From Leucocoprinus leucothites (Eukaryota; Basidiomycota; Agaricomycetes; Agaricales; Agaricaceae): a stretch of 64,000 nucleotides of DNA. The DNA lies in the NCBI GenBank assembly GCA_013368445.1, contig JAACJO010000001.1, forward strand, positions 496,001-560,000, read 5' to 3'. Positions 43,996 to 55,600 of the stretch are shown here, one piece after another (within the stretch, counting starts at the first letter, position 1; every line of letters begins with the position of its first letter). The notes under the pieces are model-generated. The model worked only from the letters and a program-made list of their open reading frames with translations. It was not told the DNA's origin and did no database searches. The position numbers and the translations under genes were made by a program.

Positions 43996-44913
43996 GCTGA
44001 GAAATCAGAGGACCTTGGATTCTCCCAAATGAGGGGCCAGCTCTTATTTATACTTGAAGGCGAATCCAGTCAATGCTCAGTTTATCAGAGATCAGCGGAT
44101 AGAATATTCCATAAGCTCGCTAGAATTATGGTTGCGGGAGGGGAGAACAAATATCAGCATTGAGGCATTAGGCGTTCGTGGGGTGACAGCACGGCACAGA
44201 CTGGGGTTCCGAAGCGACGGGTGGGGAAAATCAGTCATGAGTCCCTTCAGGTTCCCGAAGTTGAAGCGTATGGATCTTCGTCGGTCCCTCGAGCAATACC
44301 ATCTTGTGCGTGCCTGAGCGTTGGAGCTTGAACGTTTGAACCTCGGAAGCCAAAACGGAAAAATAAGGGATCTTGGCACGTCAAGCGCATGATCCATCAG
44401 TTAACATCCTATCATCTTTCTCTATGATGTAGGCGACCAGAGCTCTTTTCTGGGAGGTATGATGACAATAGTATGTCAGTCTCTGCCAGTAGCGTTTCTC
44501 ATCACTGTGTAATTCCTTTCTGCCATCGCACGCGAGCCGGACATTGACACGGCATGATGAAACCAGAGCCAAAATCGCTGAAGATGTTCCGAGGACTGAA
44601 CGCAAGATAAAACATCCGTTGTCGCAAGATCCGAGCGCTTGTGAGACATTTCCCAACCATCCAAAGGGCACAACGTCCAGTATTGAGATTGAAAATGACA
44701 GCTGTAAGTCGTTGATGCGTCTCTTTGGCTGTTTCCAAAATCAGAATCCTCGGATGAAAAATTCCCACGCCCCATCCACTGTCCTTCGTTTGTCCTTCAT
44801 TTATTTGGTAAAGACACAGGTAAGCCTCCTCTCTAAATCACAAGCTATTGTCCCAAAATGACGCGTTTTTCCTAGAAGCCACCTTAGGCTTGTTGATACC
44901 CTTCGTTGGTTCC
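43996..44913. promoter_or_regulatory. Divergent promoter region, AA9 / PPIL4
   Basis: 918 bp between divergent starts. A minus-strand TATA-like box (TATAAATA, plus coordinates 44045-44052) sits about 50 bp before the AA9 start. Open frames within (44054-44775) show no domain. Binding sites for carbon-source regulators could not be assigned with confidence. Confidence 0.45.
44045..44052 (-). promoter_or_regulatory. Probable TATA box of the AA9 gene
   Basis: TATAAATA on the minus strand about 50 bp upstream of the start codon. The close spacing and consensus match a highly inducible secreted-enzyme gene. Confidence 0.5.
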
Positions 44914-46597
44914 ATGTCTGTCCTCTTTGAAACTTCTTTAGGGGACATTGTCATCGACCTCGAGACAGAACTCTGCCCCAAGACATGTGAGAACTTCCTC
45001 AAGCTATGTAAAGTGTACTATTATAATCTCAACGCTTTCTTCAACGGTAAATAAGAATATACTCTTTGTCCTCTCGACCACGCTCACTCTCCCCAGTTTC
45101 AAAGGACTTTCTCGCTCAGGTGGGTGACCCCACGGCGACAGGAACAGGCGGAGAATCCATCTGGTCATACCTTGCTTCCACATCCTTAACAAAGTCACCC
45201 AATGAGTCTAAACCTTCTCGTTACTTCGCCCCCGAAATCCGTCCAAGACTCAAGCATACCAAGCGCGGCACAGTGTCAATGGCTGTTGCACCCGCTCTGG
45301 TAGATGCTTCGGGTGAGCACGTTCAAGGCGGATGTGGAAGTCAGTTTTTCATCACATTGGGTGACAATGTGGATTACCTGGATGGCAAGCATGCTGTTTT
45401 CGGCCATGTCGTTGAGGGGGAAGAAACTTTGGAGAAAATAAATGAAGTATATGTGGATCAGGATTCTCGACCTTACAAGGACATCCGCATCAGGCATGTC
45501 GTTATACTGGGTATGTACTATCTTCCGACCGACATGAGTATCCCCTTTAATTATTCAATCTGTTCCTAGACGATCCTTTCGCCGACCCTCCAAACCTTGT
45601 TATCCCTCCGTCGGTTCCCACACGGCCTCCAGACAACTCGAACCGTATTGCTGAAGATGAGGATCCGCTTTTCCAGCTTCCAGAAGAAGAGGAAGAACGT
45701 ATTCGTCGAGAAAAAGCAGCAGCAGCTTCAGCATTGACCCTCGAGATGGTTGGGGACCTCCCATTTGCCAACGTTCGCCCCCCGGAGAACGTACTTTTTG
45801 TCTGCAAGCTCAATCCTGTAACAAGAGACGAAGACCTCGAACTTATTTTCTCTCGTTTCGGCGTTATCATGAGTTGCCAAGTCATCCGGGACAAAAAGAC
45901 AGGGGACTCATTGCAGTATGCGTTCATAGAGTTTGATAAGAGAGAGGATGCCGAGCAGGTGAGCTTACACGTTTTCTGCCTTATGCGTTTCGCCAAACCT
46001 TTCGGAGCATGACTAAATTGTATTTCCAAGGCTTATTTCAAGATGCAAAATGTTTTGGTGGATGACCGTCGCATATGGGTAGACTTGTAAGTTTTCCTCT
46101 TTGGCTCCATTCTTTTCCTAGTTCAGGATGACCTCCACACGATATGGGGCTACTTGGCCCCTCATCTGTGCAACCTTATCTCTCGCGCCAAACATGACAC
46201 TGATTACCCCATGTATATTTTACACAGCTCGCAATCCGTCGCAAGGATGAACACTCACTGGTCCAATGACATCAAACTGGGTCCAAGGGGAAAGCGAGGC
46301 GGTGATGGATTCGCAGGTCGTGTCGATCTCGAAAAAACAAGGAAGTACCGTGAGGAAGACAGTGGGCGTCATAGGAGTGATGATTATGGGATGGTCTTTG
46401 ACGTACCGAGCCATCACGATCAGCGCCGAGAATATCGCAACCGAAGTCCTGGCCGTGACGAAAGATCACGCAGACACAGGGAAAGGTCAAGGAGCCCTCG
46501 AGAACGAGAGCACCACGGTGATCGATACCGCACAAGGGATGGAGACAGACAGAGACATAGGAGCCGGGATAGAATTGATCATGGTCGTAGGCGGTGA
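44914..46597 (+). CDS. PPIL4: Cyclophilin-RRM protein (peptidyl-prolyl isomerase-like 4 type)
   Basis: Five exons: 44914-45046, 45097-45510, 45570-45958, 46031-46086 and 46228-46597; 453 residues. The N-terminal cyclophilin domain (about 1-170) begins [19 protein letters not shown] and carries [30 protein letters not shown] and [10 protein letters not shown]. Typical of the PPIL4/CYP59 group, the catalytic FHR motif is not kept (NAFFNVSKDF). The RRM (about 257-332) has [15 protein letters not shown] and [13 protein letters not shown] as RNP2/RNP1. The C-terminal 90 residues are Arg/Ser/Asp-rich ([15 protein letters not shown]), typical of splicing-linked factors. Relatives link the RNA polymerase II CTD and spliceosome. 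Nuclear. The second exon 4/5 intron is long (141 bp). Confidence 0.95.
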
Positions 46598-47307
46598 AAG
46601 AATGGAGTCAGGGCGTGTAATGCTGCTTGTGAACAACCTTGGCTGTGGGCTATTGAATCACTGTAGTATGTCCTTGCGCAGCTTTTGTTTTGACTTCTTG
46701 ACTCGTCCATGGTATCCGTAGCCTCGTGCTTGAACTACACCGTTCCCCTTTTGTGTATAGTACCTATGGCACCTCGCCCTACCCGCGAAGTATTATACCA
46801 AAGTATAATGTAGACTATAACGTCAACACCTTCGCTGACGTGGGGCTAACCCCTTGCAGCCCGTCACAAAAGATCCCCAAGATCTCCAGCACGAGCGCGC
46901 CGAGGGATGATTTTCACCTGCAACGCTTTCTTTGATTGTCTCAACATCAGCAAACCTGGTTACGAGCCCAGCGCTATACATCAGACCAAGGCTTTTTTCT
47001 CATGCTCAAGTCTTGAAGATTGCATTTATGCACTGGAAAGCTATTTATACATTCTTGAAACGAGAGACGAGACCAATTCAGGATACCTTGATTGCTATGC
47101 AGGGCGCTCAGCTTTGTGACTCCGATCTCATCGACTGGCCTTCTATATTTGTCCTGTGCAGTCCCAAAGTTACAATATTAGGAGCATGAGCATGGGTATA
47201 TAAGCTCGTCGTATGGGCTGCGCCCGCTTCACGTTTTTATCTTCTTTCCTCGCGCAGGCTCCTCGCAAACTTCGCCCTCATCTACTTTGCACTTTATCTA
47301 TCATATA
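46598..47307. promoter_or_regulatory. Intergenic region upstream of the BTB gene
   Basis: 710 bp. The 3' flank of PPIL4 (+) lies to the left. A TATA box (TATATAA at about 47197-47203) sits about 105 bp before the BTB start, with a CT-rich leader between. Short open frames are not supported as genes. Confidence 0.5.
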
Positions 47308-48180
47308 ATGGCCATTGAACAAAGAATCCCAGAACGGCCAACTGTTTCTTGCGAATTCGATTCTGAGGATGCCGACCTCATTCTCCTCTCTCGAGATCCT
47401 CCGACAGAATTCCACGTTCACAGCACCATCCTTGCAGCAGCTTCACCTTTCTTCCATGACATGTTTACCCTTCCTCAAGGACCCTCAGCGGAATCTGGTT
47501 GCATAAAGGCAAACAAACCTGTCGTCCCAGTGACTGAGTCAAGGGACGTACTTGCCACACTCTTGCAATTTGTGTACCCCACTCCCGACCCTGAGGTACC
47601 CTCGCTAGAGGAAATACCTCCCGTACTCGACGCAGCTATCAAATACGATCTCACCGGAGCCATCGTTGCGCTCCGTCGGCTCCTTACATCACCTGACCAC
47701 CTCCAACAATCCCCAATTCAGGTCTACGCCATTGCATGTCGTTTCGAGCTTGAAGAGGATGCTCAAACAGCTTCGGCTCATACCCTTAGGTATAGCCTTC
47801 TCGACGGTCCTCTATGCGAGGATCTAAAGTACATCTCTGCATGGCAATATCACCGTCTCTTGGAGCTGCACCGAACACGATCAAAGCACGCCCAAGAAAT
47901 CATCATTGCGGAGAACTGCCCCACTGAAGTGAAATGCATGCAGTGCAATAGCTCCCTGTATACTTCCCATGGTCAACCCAAGTGGTACTATCAGTGGGAG
48001 AGTGAGGCGAAACTCGAGCTGGCAGCGCGTCCCATCAGTGATACCATCTTTTCGATTGATTTTCTCGGAAAGGCAGCCAAGAAGGCAGGTTGTGCAAGAT
48101 GTAGCGAGAGCATCTTTCAATCCTGGCCATGGTTGATGGAAATGAAGCAGAAGATTGATGAGCTGCCTCGGACAGTATGA
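47308..48180 (+). CDS. BTB/POZ-domain protein, agaric type
   Basis: A single-exon gene of 290 residues. The ATG at 47308-47310 is chosen over upstream non-ATG codons; a TATA box lies in front. Residues about 10-130 form a BTB/POZ fold: EDADLILLSRDPPTEFHVHS, ILAAASPFFHDMF, then VLATLLQFVYPTPDPEV. The BACK-like part that follows is short (PIQVYAIACRFELEEDAQTA). A C-terminal segment has CMQCNSSLY and GCARCSESIF, two CxxC pairs that might bind zinc. Large families of such BTB genes occur in Agaricomycetes; most have no known function and may act as substrate adaptors for cullin-3 ligases (family knowledge). Confidence 0.85.
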   Translation: MAIEQRIPERPTVSCEFDSEDADLILLSRDPPTEFHVHSTILAAASPFFHDMFTLPQGPSAESGCIKANKPVVPVTESRDVLATLLQFVYPTPDPEVPSLEEIPPVLDAAIKYDLTGAIVALRRLLTSPDHLQQSPIQVYAIACRFELEEDAQTASAHTLRYSLLDGPLCEDLKYISAWQYHRLLELHRTRSKHAQEIIIAENCPTEVKCMQCNSSLYTSHGQPKWYYQWESEAKLELAARPISDTIFSIDFLGKAAKKAGCARCSESIFQSWPWLMEMKQKIDELPRTV

Positions 48181-48681
48181 GTTCCCTGTTTACGCCACTT
48201 GATGACTTCCCGCCTTTGGAATTTGCGCACTTATTTATTTATTTAGCGTTCTATGGACCTCACTCCACTTTCAACCACGATTCTATCATCATTTCATCAT
48301 ATTACCCTCATATTGAGCATTACATATACGCCTATTGTTGATAACCAACAGTAATGTATATAGATCACTCTCGGAGGACAGTTATGTCCTTCGGAAGTAT
48401 AATTTCACCGATGAAACAGAATAATTGCCCATTGGGTTATACTATGGTACAAACGAAACCGATAAACCACTAGACGACAATGGTATAATCTTCAGAGATA
48501 TATATCACAACAAATATAAGTTAAAACCCTAACGTCCGAAAGGCCCGCAGAAAAATACAATAGATCTCGTATTCATTGGTCTGTAAGGATGAGTACCAAA
48601 GCCAAGAAACCAGGTGCAGGTGAATAATGCCATGCTAGAGAAAAGAAAACGGAGGATCAGGGAAACCGAGACCCATGTACC
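48181..48681. other. Convergent intergenic region
   Basis: 501 bp between the stops of the BTB gene (+) and the long coiled-coil gene (-). It has ATTTATTTATTTA-type sequence near 48232-48246 and an AT-rich middle. No gene seen. Confidence 0.4.
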
Positions 48682-51600
48682 TCAGAGATCGTCGTCGTGA
48701 CGGGGCATCCTCTGCAAGAAAGAGTCCTCTCTATAACTGCCTACTACACTCCTAGCAAGAAATGGGTCACTCCCACCGCTCACAGGATCCAACATAAGAC
48801 TGGCAGCGGCCCAGGACGTGAAGTCCGGTAGCCGTCCCTTTCGCGGGCTGATAGGCACAGCCCTTTTTGCATTAGGGGACTTGGGCAAGGTAGCGGAGGA
48901 TGGAGAAGTGGGCGAAGGTGTGTTAGATGTCGATGACGTAACACCTATTGTTCCGCTGGCAACGTTTATTGTTGTCGAAGTGGAAGAAGCAGACGCCTCA
49001 GGAGGTCGTGTTTGCGTGGGTGGTTGTGTTGGACGAGGTGTTTGAGGTCGCGCAAGCTCAGAAGCACTCGTGACCAGCTCCGCTGATGGTGCCCCCACCG
49101 CTGACGACACCGTTTCGGGCAAAGTACCTTTTCCGGCCGCTGCGGTTTTTGTCAGATTAGGTTCGGAGCTGGATCCAGCGGAACCGCCGAGCTTTAGGTT
49201 TTGGACAGTTTTACTCAGTGCTTGTAACATTGAAGAACTGTCAGGCCATGCATTGAAAACACCTGAAAGGGGGTTCTTGGTCTGTGACTGGGCACCGTCT
49301 ATCGTCGGTGGTTCTTGCCATTGCTGCTGGCCTTGAGTGACGAAACTGGAATGAATCGAAGAGTCCGATAGTCCCCTTCTCCTCAGTGTTCGCTGTAAGA
49401 GTGGTGCCACTTGGTCCCGCGGCTCATCGATCACGGCATCTACAGCGCGGGGTATCTCTGCCCCGGGCAAGGACAGAATCGTGTTCCGTCCGATTGTACG
49501 GGTGCCCTCGGGTATAGAAGGAACGGTAGTAGGGTATTCGACAGCAGCTCCTGTGCTCAAGTGCACCATTGAAGCCATTCGACGCGTCTGAGGCGGCTGA
49601 GGTACCACGACCCAGGTATCTGTGCTCGTGCTTGTACTCGCACTGAGTTGTGGAGCACCAGCAAAGATGTCCTTTAATGCTGTTGTGCCTTCGGTTGGGT
49701 GGGACCGCACAAGAGGAGAACCCGGTATTGCGTTCGTGGTTGATCGTCCTCCGACACCTGAGAACTCGACATTCACTGTGGTAGCGGAAGCTGCAAGAGC
49801 TGGGCCTGACTTTGGTACAAATCGAGTGTTTCGTGAACTACTCGAGTGGGCGATGGGGGGCGGAAGCTCACGCGCAGGCGCGAACAGCCTAGAAATTGGT
49901 GCAATCCAGCTTTGTGCTGTTGAGGGCGCAGGAGCGTCATTGTCTGCATGTTTCTCCCGTTCAGGATGTAAGGCTTTCTCGCTGATCCTGGGTGCTAATG
50001 ATGGGTCGAGAATTAGTTCGTTGAGGGTAGCCCTGATCTGGCCGAGCTCCATGAACACGTCTCGCAAGAATTTGAAGAGCCCACGAAGGTCTTTGCGAGT
50101 CACCGGTAATGCAGCTTTATCTTCCTCTAAAAGTGAACGGTACTGCTGGCGTAATGCACTGACTTCGGAAAGGATGTTGCTGATGGTGCTCTTGGATAGG
50201 TGACCTACGTCAGCACCTTTCAGGTGCTGTCGTTTCAGACGATTCGTCAGTGTTAACGGGTCTGCCTGAGTCATACGAGTGAGCAGCGACGCAACCCGAT
50301 CAATCAGAGACGTCATCTGAATGGAGGATGATTCTGAGAATGATGAGGCTTCTGAGCGGTCGTGAGGTGACAGCGATGGTGGAAGGGAAGGCATGGGTGA
50401 AGGTGACAGGTAGGAGGAAGGGTATTGGTCACATGGTTCAGTCTGGACTCCGCGAGAGCGAGATAGCAATAGTAAAGGTTTGTGAGGTCTTCGTTGCTCG
50501 GGTGCAGTAGGGATTTCTTGGCCATCATTTGGGGTTTCAACCTCAAAGCTATAGCGGGAGGGAGACTGCCGCGATGATGGTGGACTTTTAGATGCACGCT
50601 TTGAGTCGAAAAGGTAAAGAGATTCGGTTGGTGAACGTGGCTCGGGAGTAAGAAGTTCCTATCCGCAATAAAACAATCAGCCATTTTGTAAAGGCACTCG
50701 GTAAAATTCACTCACGAGATTACGGCGGGGCTTTACAGCGGTGAAGACCTACAAAAAAGTTAGATAAAAAAAAGATTTTGGTGGAGGTTATCTACCGGAT
50801 AATCTCTTGTTGAAGTGATTGAGACAATACTTTGTCTATGCGAATGTCTTGAGTTCGGAGTATTAGCTGAAAGCCACCACGTGAGCATAAATAAACTGCA
50901 GATAGGTCTCACACTTACATCCAGATAAAGTGACGTGTGGGTTGACTTTGTATTCTTCGTACTCTTCCTGAAGAGTGCCGAGATCTTCTCGAGTATCACT
51001 AAGAAGTTGCTGAAGCTCAGCATTGTCGTGCTTCAGAGTCTCATTGTCTTGAACAAGAGATTCAAGCATTCTAGTAATTGTATCGTGACCATCCATCGTA
51101 TCGAGATTGCCCTTAATCCAGAGCTATTAGGTGGCATGCGGTGTAAGGATATGCATCGACTCACGGCTTCTCGTAACGACTCGATTGTCGTCCGAGCATC
51201 CTGTAGCAGACTTCCTGATGACTCTAGCCGGTGCGATCGCTTCTCCTCCAGTGCCTCCTGTAAGCGTCGCACTTCGACCTGCAGCTTAACTACGAAGAGG
51301 TTAGTGGCCAAAATTGGTAAATTGATGGTAACGCACTTGTCTTGTCTTTCAACGCTGCAAACCTCGACTCTGCTAGTCTTGCACGATGTGATTCGCTATC
51401 ACGTTCCTGTTGCATGTCATCGCGCTCCTTTAGGGCTCCGGTTAACCGAGTGTCCCAGCCGATAGAACGAGCATGGTGTGCAGTTAAACGGGAAATGGTC
51501 GTCCGAGAGTCATGCAGCTCCTGTAACAATGCCTTGTTGGAGACTTCTGTGACTTCATTATTAACGATTGCTTGGTTTAGCCGCTGCGTATGCCGATCAG

Positions 51601-52213
51601 TGAGTATATGGCCAAGAAAACCCGAGCCCAGGCGGAGCGATCACATACCTTTTCCAGAGCCTCCTTCTCCCTCAACAACCCTGCATATTGAGCATCAAAT
51701 CGTTCTTGTTGGAACACCTTGGTATCATCATCGTCATCTTCCTCATCATCATCAGAGAGGATGTTTTGTTGACGTAGGTCCATCATTGGTTTGATCCGGC
51801 ATTTGGCCTGTGTACGTTGTATATTGAATAGGTATGCCAAGTTAACGTTCGCAGTCACTCACCTCATGCCGCCGTACATATGCCTCGTGCCGCTGCAGGA
51901 GGGCTTGCCCAACCTCTGACAACCCATGAGAAAACTGTCGGCACACCCAAATCCTTTAAACCGAACACTCACCGGCGCTCAAAGTCAACCGGCTTTCCAG
52001 CCGAGTCTTGCATTCGTGCCAGGCTTGAAGCTTTTCACAAGTCTCAATGCCACAACAGCACAAGAGATTTACTTGAGGTTCTGGTGAGGTTCCCCGCGAG
52101 AAACTAGAAAGAGCCAGTGTCAAGTCGTCGATGGTATTCGTAGCGCGGTAAAGGCTGCTCAGAGGTGATTCCGGAGTGAAAGGTCGCGATATAGTCGATT
52201 CGTGTGTTTCCAT
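48682..52213 (-). CDS. Large coiled-coil protein with a Ser/Thr/Pro-rich C-terminal half
   Basis: Nine exons: 51973-52213, 51863-51915, 51649-51807, 51337-51583, 51165-51289, 50919-51111, 50796-50866, 50716-50748 and 48682-50658; 1032 residues. After about 80 N-terminal residues with a Cys-rich LLCCCGIETCEK, a near-continuous coiled coil spans about residues 80-350 (REKEALEKRLNQAIVNNE, RDDMQQERDSESHRARLAES, KHDNAELQQLLSDTREDLG), with an acidic run DDDEEDDDDD. The C-terminal half holds one conserved-looking helical block around residues 430-530 (SLIDRVASLLTRMTQADPL, LSKSTISNILSEVSALRQQY, LRGLFKFLRDVFMELGQI). The remainder is disordered. No motor or enzyme motif. A cytoskeletal or scaffold role is plausible, but unproven. 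All junctions keep phase. Confidence 0.82.
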
Positions 52214-52667
52214 TGCGAAGTGTGAGTAGTCTGTAGAATGTACGGAAGAAGAGATGTCAAAGAGTGTGTGGAAAGAGCATGGGCGACTAGCTGTTGCCTG
52301 TATATAGTGGTGTTGTATATAGCTGGTTGAGCATCATGTGACATTTCATTTACATTGTAGACGTCAACCCGGGGCGACCTGTTACCGACATCCATCAAGT
52401 CAACTTCTTCTGATGGGATACCTTTCGGATTTATTATTAGAGAAGACGAAGATAACTACTCTATCATACACTCAATCAACACCCAGTGCCAAGGGAAAAA
52501 GAGATGGGGCAATATGCTACCTAGATCCACAGAATGAGACGTAATATAGGAGAGAAAAATAAGGCGAACAAGAGAATGCACATTGGCGCGACTACAACCA
52601 TAGAATATAGTTCCCCTAAGGTGAACAAAAACAAATCTATCAAAAAACTTAGACCGAGTGTATAGTA
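52214..52667. promoter_or_regulatory. Promoter of the coiled-coil gene and 3' flank of the RasGAP gene
   Basis: 454 bp between two minus-strand genes. It must hold the 3' UTR of the neurofibromin gene and the promoter of the coiled-coil gene. No distinct motif. Confidence 0.45.
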
Positions 52668-55600
52668 TTAAATCATCAGATCCACGAGACCGGGTATCCA
52701 ATTGATCATCTTCGTAGCATAACCGTTATTCATTGGAAGGAACTGGAGGCTTTGTGCCAGACCTTGCATCTTGTACAGCTCAAGAGCGTTCAAGAGTGCC
52801 GGGGTGGCAAGTAGAGTATCTTCAATGGTGTTGAGTGTCGAAGTTGAGATATTCTCATGGTTGCTCAACTCCGGGATGTCGGGCTGGGAAATTCGATAGA
52901 TACTTGACACATAGCGAAGGATAGCAGGATTAGAGGAAGAATGGAAGGCATTGATAACCTTGTCTTGTATATTCCCAAAGCTGAGGAGCATCTGTCAGAA
53001 CAATTCTCGCTGTCAGAAAAAAGGACAGGTGACTTACACAAGGGAAACAGTATCAGGATAGGTATGACCAAGGTCTGCTAGCAACGAGTAGAGCATCTCT
53101 GTTTCTGCATCGTCACCTTGCGCCGTGGACAACATTGTTCCAATAAATGTTGCAGCGAAAAGTGCCGTTTGGGGATCGATGATATTAAGGAAGGTGTGTG
53201 TAACCCGCGGTACGTAGAATTGCTGTTCAGTCTCCGGGAGGCCGGCGTCTGGGAGCCAAGCATCTCCAATGTCACATTCTCGTACCAAGCTGCGGTAGCT
53301 CTCTGGTGTCGTTGAGGTTGGTAGAAGAGCTAGGAAATACCCAAGGACCGACGTTGAAGGCGAGCACTTGAAGCCCCTGGTCGCATCTGGATCTCTTTCC
53401 GCTCGAACTGTGACCCGGAGAAGTGTTCTTAACGCGGCCTCCGCATACTCCTTGAAATGTCGTAGACGCATTCCTTTGAAGATAATGGCGGCGAGTGTAA
53501 ACGAGAAGTTCGACTCAAAGGAGAGCTTGAGTAGTCGATCAAGTTGCTCTGTGATCTCCTCGAGAGGGAGTCTGCCCTCCAACAGCACGACCTCCACAGG
53601 CCTGTCACGAAACATGTCTTGCTCTTCCATGGCTTCGAGTGACGCGCGGAGTAGAATCGTAGCTTCAACGTAAAAGGCCGAGTAGCTGGACTGTAGTAAA
53701 CTGACTGCCAACCAAAAGACCGACGAGATATAGCGCGAGTTCTTTTGAAGAATCGGAATGACCCGGCATATACATCTAAGCATGCTGACTACGGTATTCG
53801 AATGGTTTTCGTCTGCTTGTACCAGAGCGGCACGGAAAGCCACCAGAATCTGGTAGAGGAAGTCATCGTCAACGTCTTGATTGGCCAGTGCTGCGAGAGC
53901 GACGAATGAACGCGTCTGGATAGCTGGGATGTTCTGGAAGGCAGTAGAAGTCACCAAGCTCATCCACCGAGCTCGCCAGATATTAAGAAGGCCTAAATGG
54001 TTCAGATTAAACACATGACAAAATTAAGATGAGATGAAACTCACCTTTTGATCCCGAGGCTATCTCCAAGATCCGCGACAAGAATGCAGCAAGCTGTTCC
54101 AGATTGTCAAGGTATTGTTTGTCATTATGTGGTGTCCAAAGGGTATGCTTCGATGTAGGAAAATGACGCTGAAGGCCGAACAGTTGGAGAGTCGAAGGCG
54201 AGGTAAAGTCTTTGATGATCTGGAGCAACTCCGTGGCTGGCATGTCATCCGTTCTTGCCACGTACAATGATTGCAGGAGATTGAGGACTACACCATTGAC
54301 CGACTTGCGAACCTGAAGAGGGCCATCTGCAGCGACAAGCATGACGATATGCATAATCTCAGGCACGTAGAGCTGATTCAATGGTAGCTGCCGTGACTGT
54401 GAGCCAACCACCAAGCACATCTTCACCAGCGTCGAAATTTCGCTGTAGTTTGCATGCTGGGATACATTATTCGCAAGATGGGTAGGCGGACGATTGAGAG
54501 CCTACAGATGAGGAATCAGGGACTAATCTTTCCTCGTATGTAGAACGAAACACACTTTGCGTAGCTTATGATATACCCTTCCTCTAACGCTGATTGACGA
54601 GATGGTCGACACGATATGCGATATGATTTCGCTCCTGGGATTGTTCACGCCCCCATCAGATGCCGTACGGATCAACTCATCGAGAACTGTATCAACGATC
54701 GCGTTGTCACATTTGCTGATCTCTGCCCAGATGCATCTTTGGAGTGTCGGTGTAACCTAATGGCGTTGTCAATTTACAAGATAAGAGGTCGATAAAAAAA
54801 CTCAATAACTCACAGTAGCGAAAGTGACCGATAGCTCTGCCAACGTCCTGATACAATCCCTCAAACGAGCACCTGATCTCTCGTAGAGACTATGCGTAGG
54901 ATTGACAAAGTGGGCTAGATTCTTGATCCAGGGACTCATGTAATGGATACTCGCAGAACACTGCCCCGTCAGGATCACATCTTTGCCCATCACTTTCAGA
55001 GACGCAGATACTTCATGAATGAAGTCTAACGTCAACTGGGGAGCAAATTCCGCCAGTTTATCGCTGAGCTGCATCATGAAGGCAAGGGGGTCGATTGGAA
55101 TTACACCAGCTAAACCTCAATTAGCATTGCAAAATCTCACGCGACATTACGAGTGACGAACCTTGAGTAGCGACAATGGGACTCTTGTCGTACTTGAGAT
55201 AATTGCACACCGCGCCCAGCAGGTGATATGCAGCACCACGCAATGTTTCGTCCTCCAAATCGACGCTAAAGAATCCTATGTGGAGAAGAGTGGCAGGGAC
55301 GTTCGAGAACCGGGAAAACCTCTCCGACATGTGCATTTGCGTATCTTTCAGCTTGCCTTTTGCATGTCGTATTGCCTACAAGAGAGTGTCATGGGGAGAA
55401 CTTCCAAAAAGAACTCAAAAAAACTCTTACCTTGACGATAGGATCACGTAGATGAGAGAAGAAATAGCTAGTGCTGCCTTGTCTACGCCGAACAATGAAT
55501 TCATTCATATCTTGACCAGTGAAGATGTTGTAGATGTCGCCAATATCCGCCAAGTTTATGATCTCAACATTACGACAAGTAAGCGAGGGTGAGACAGGCT

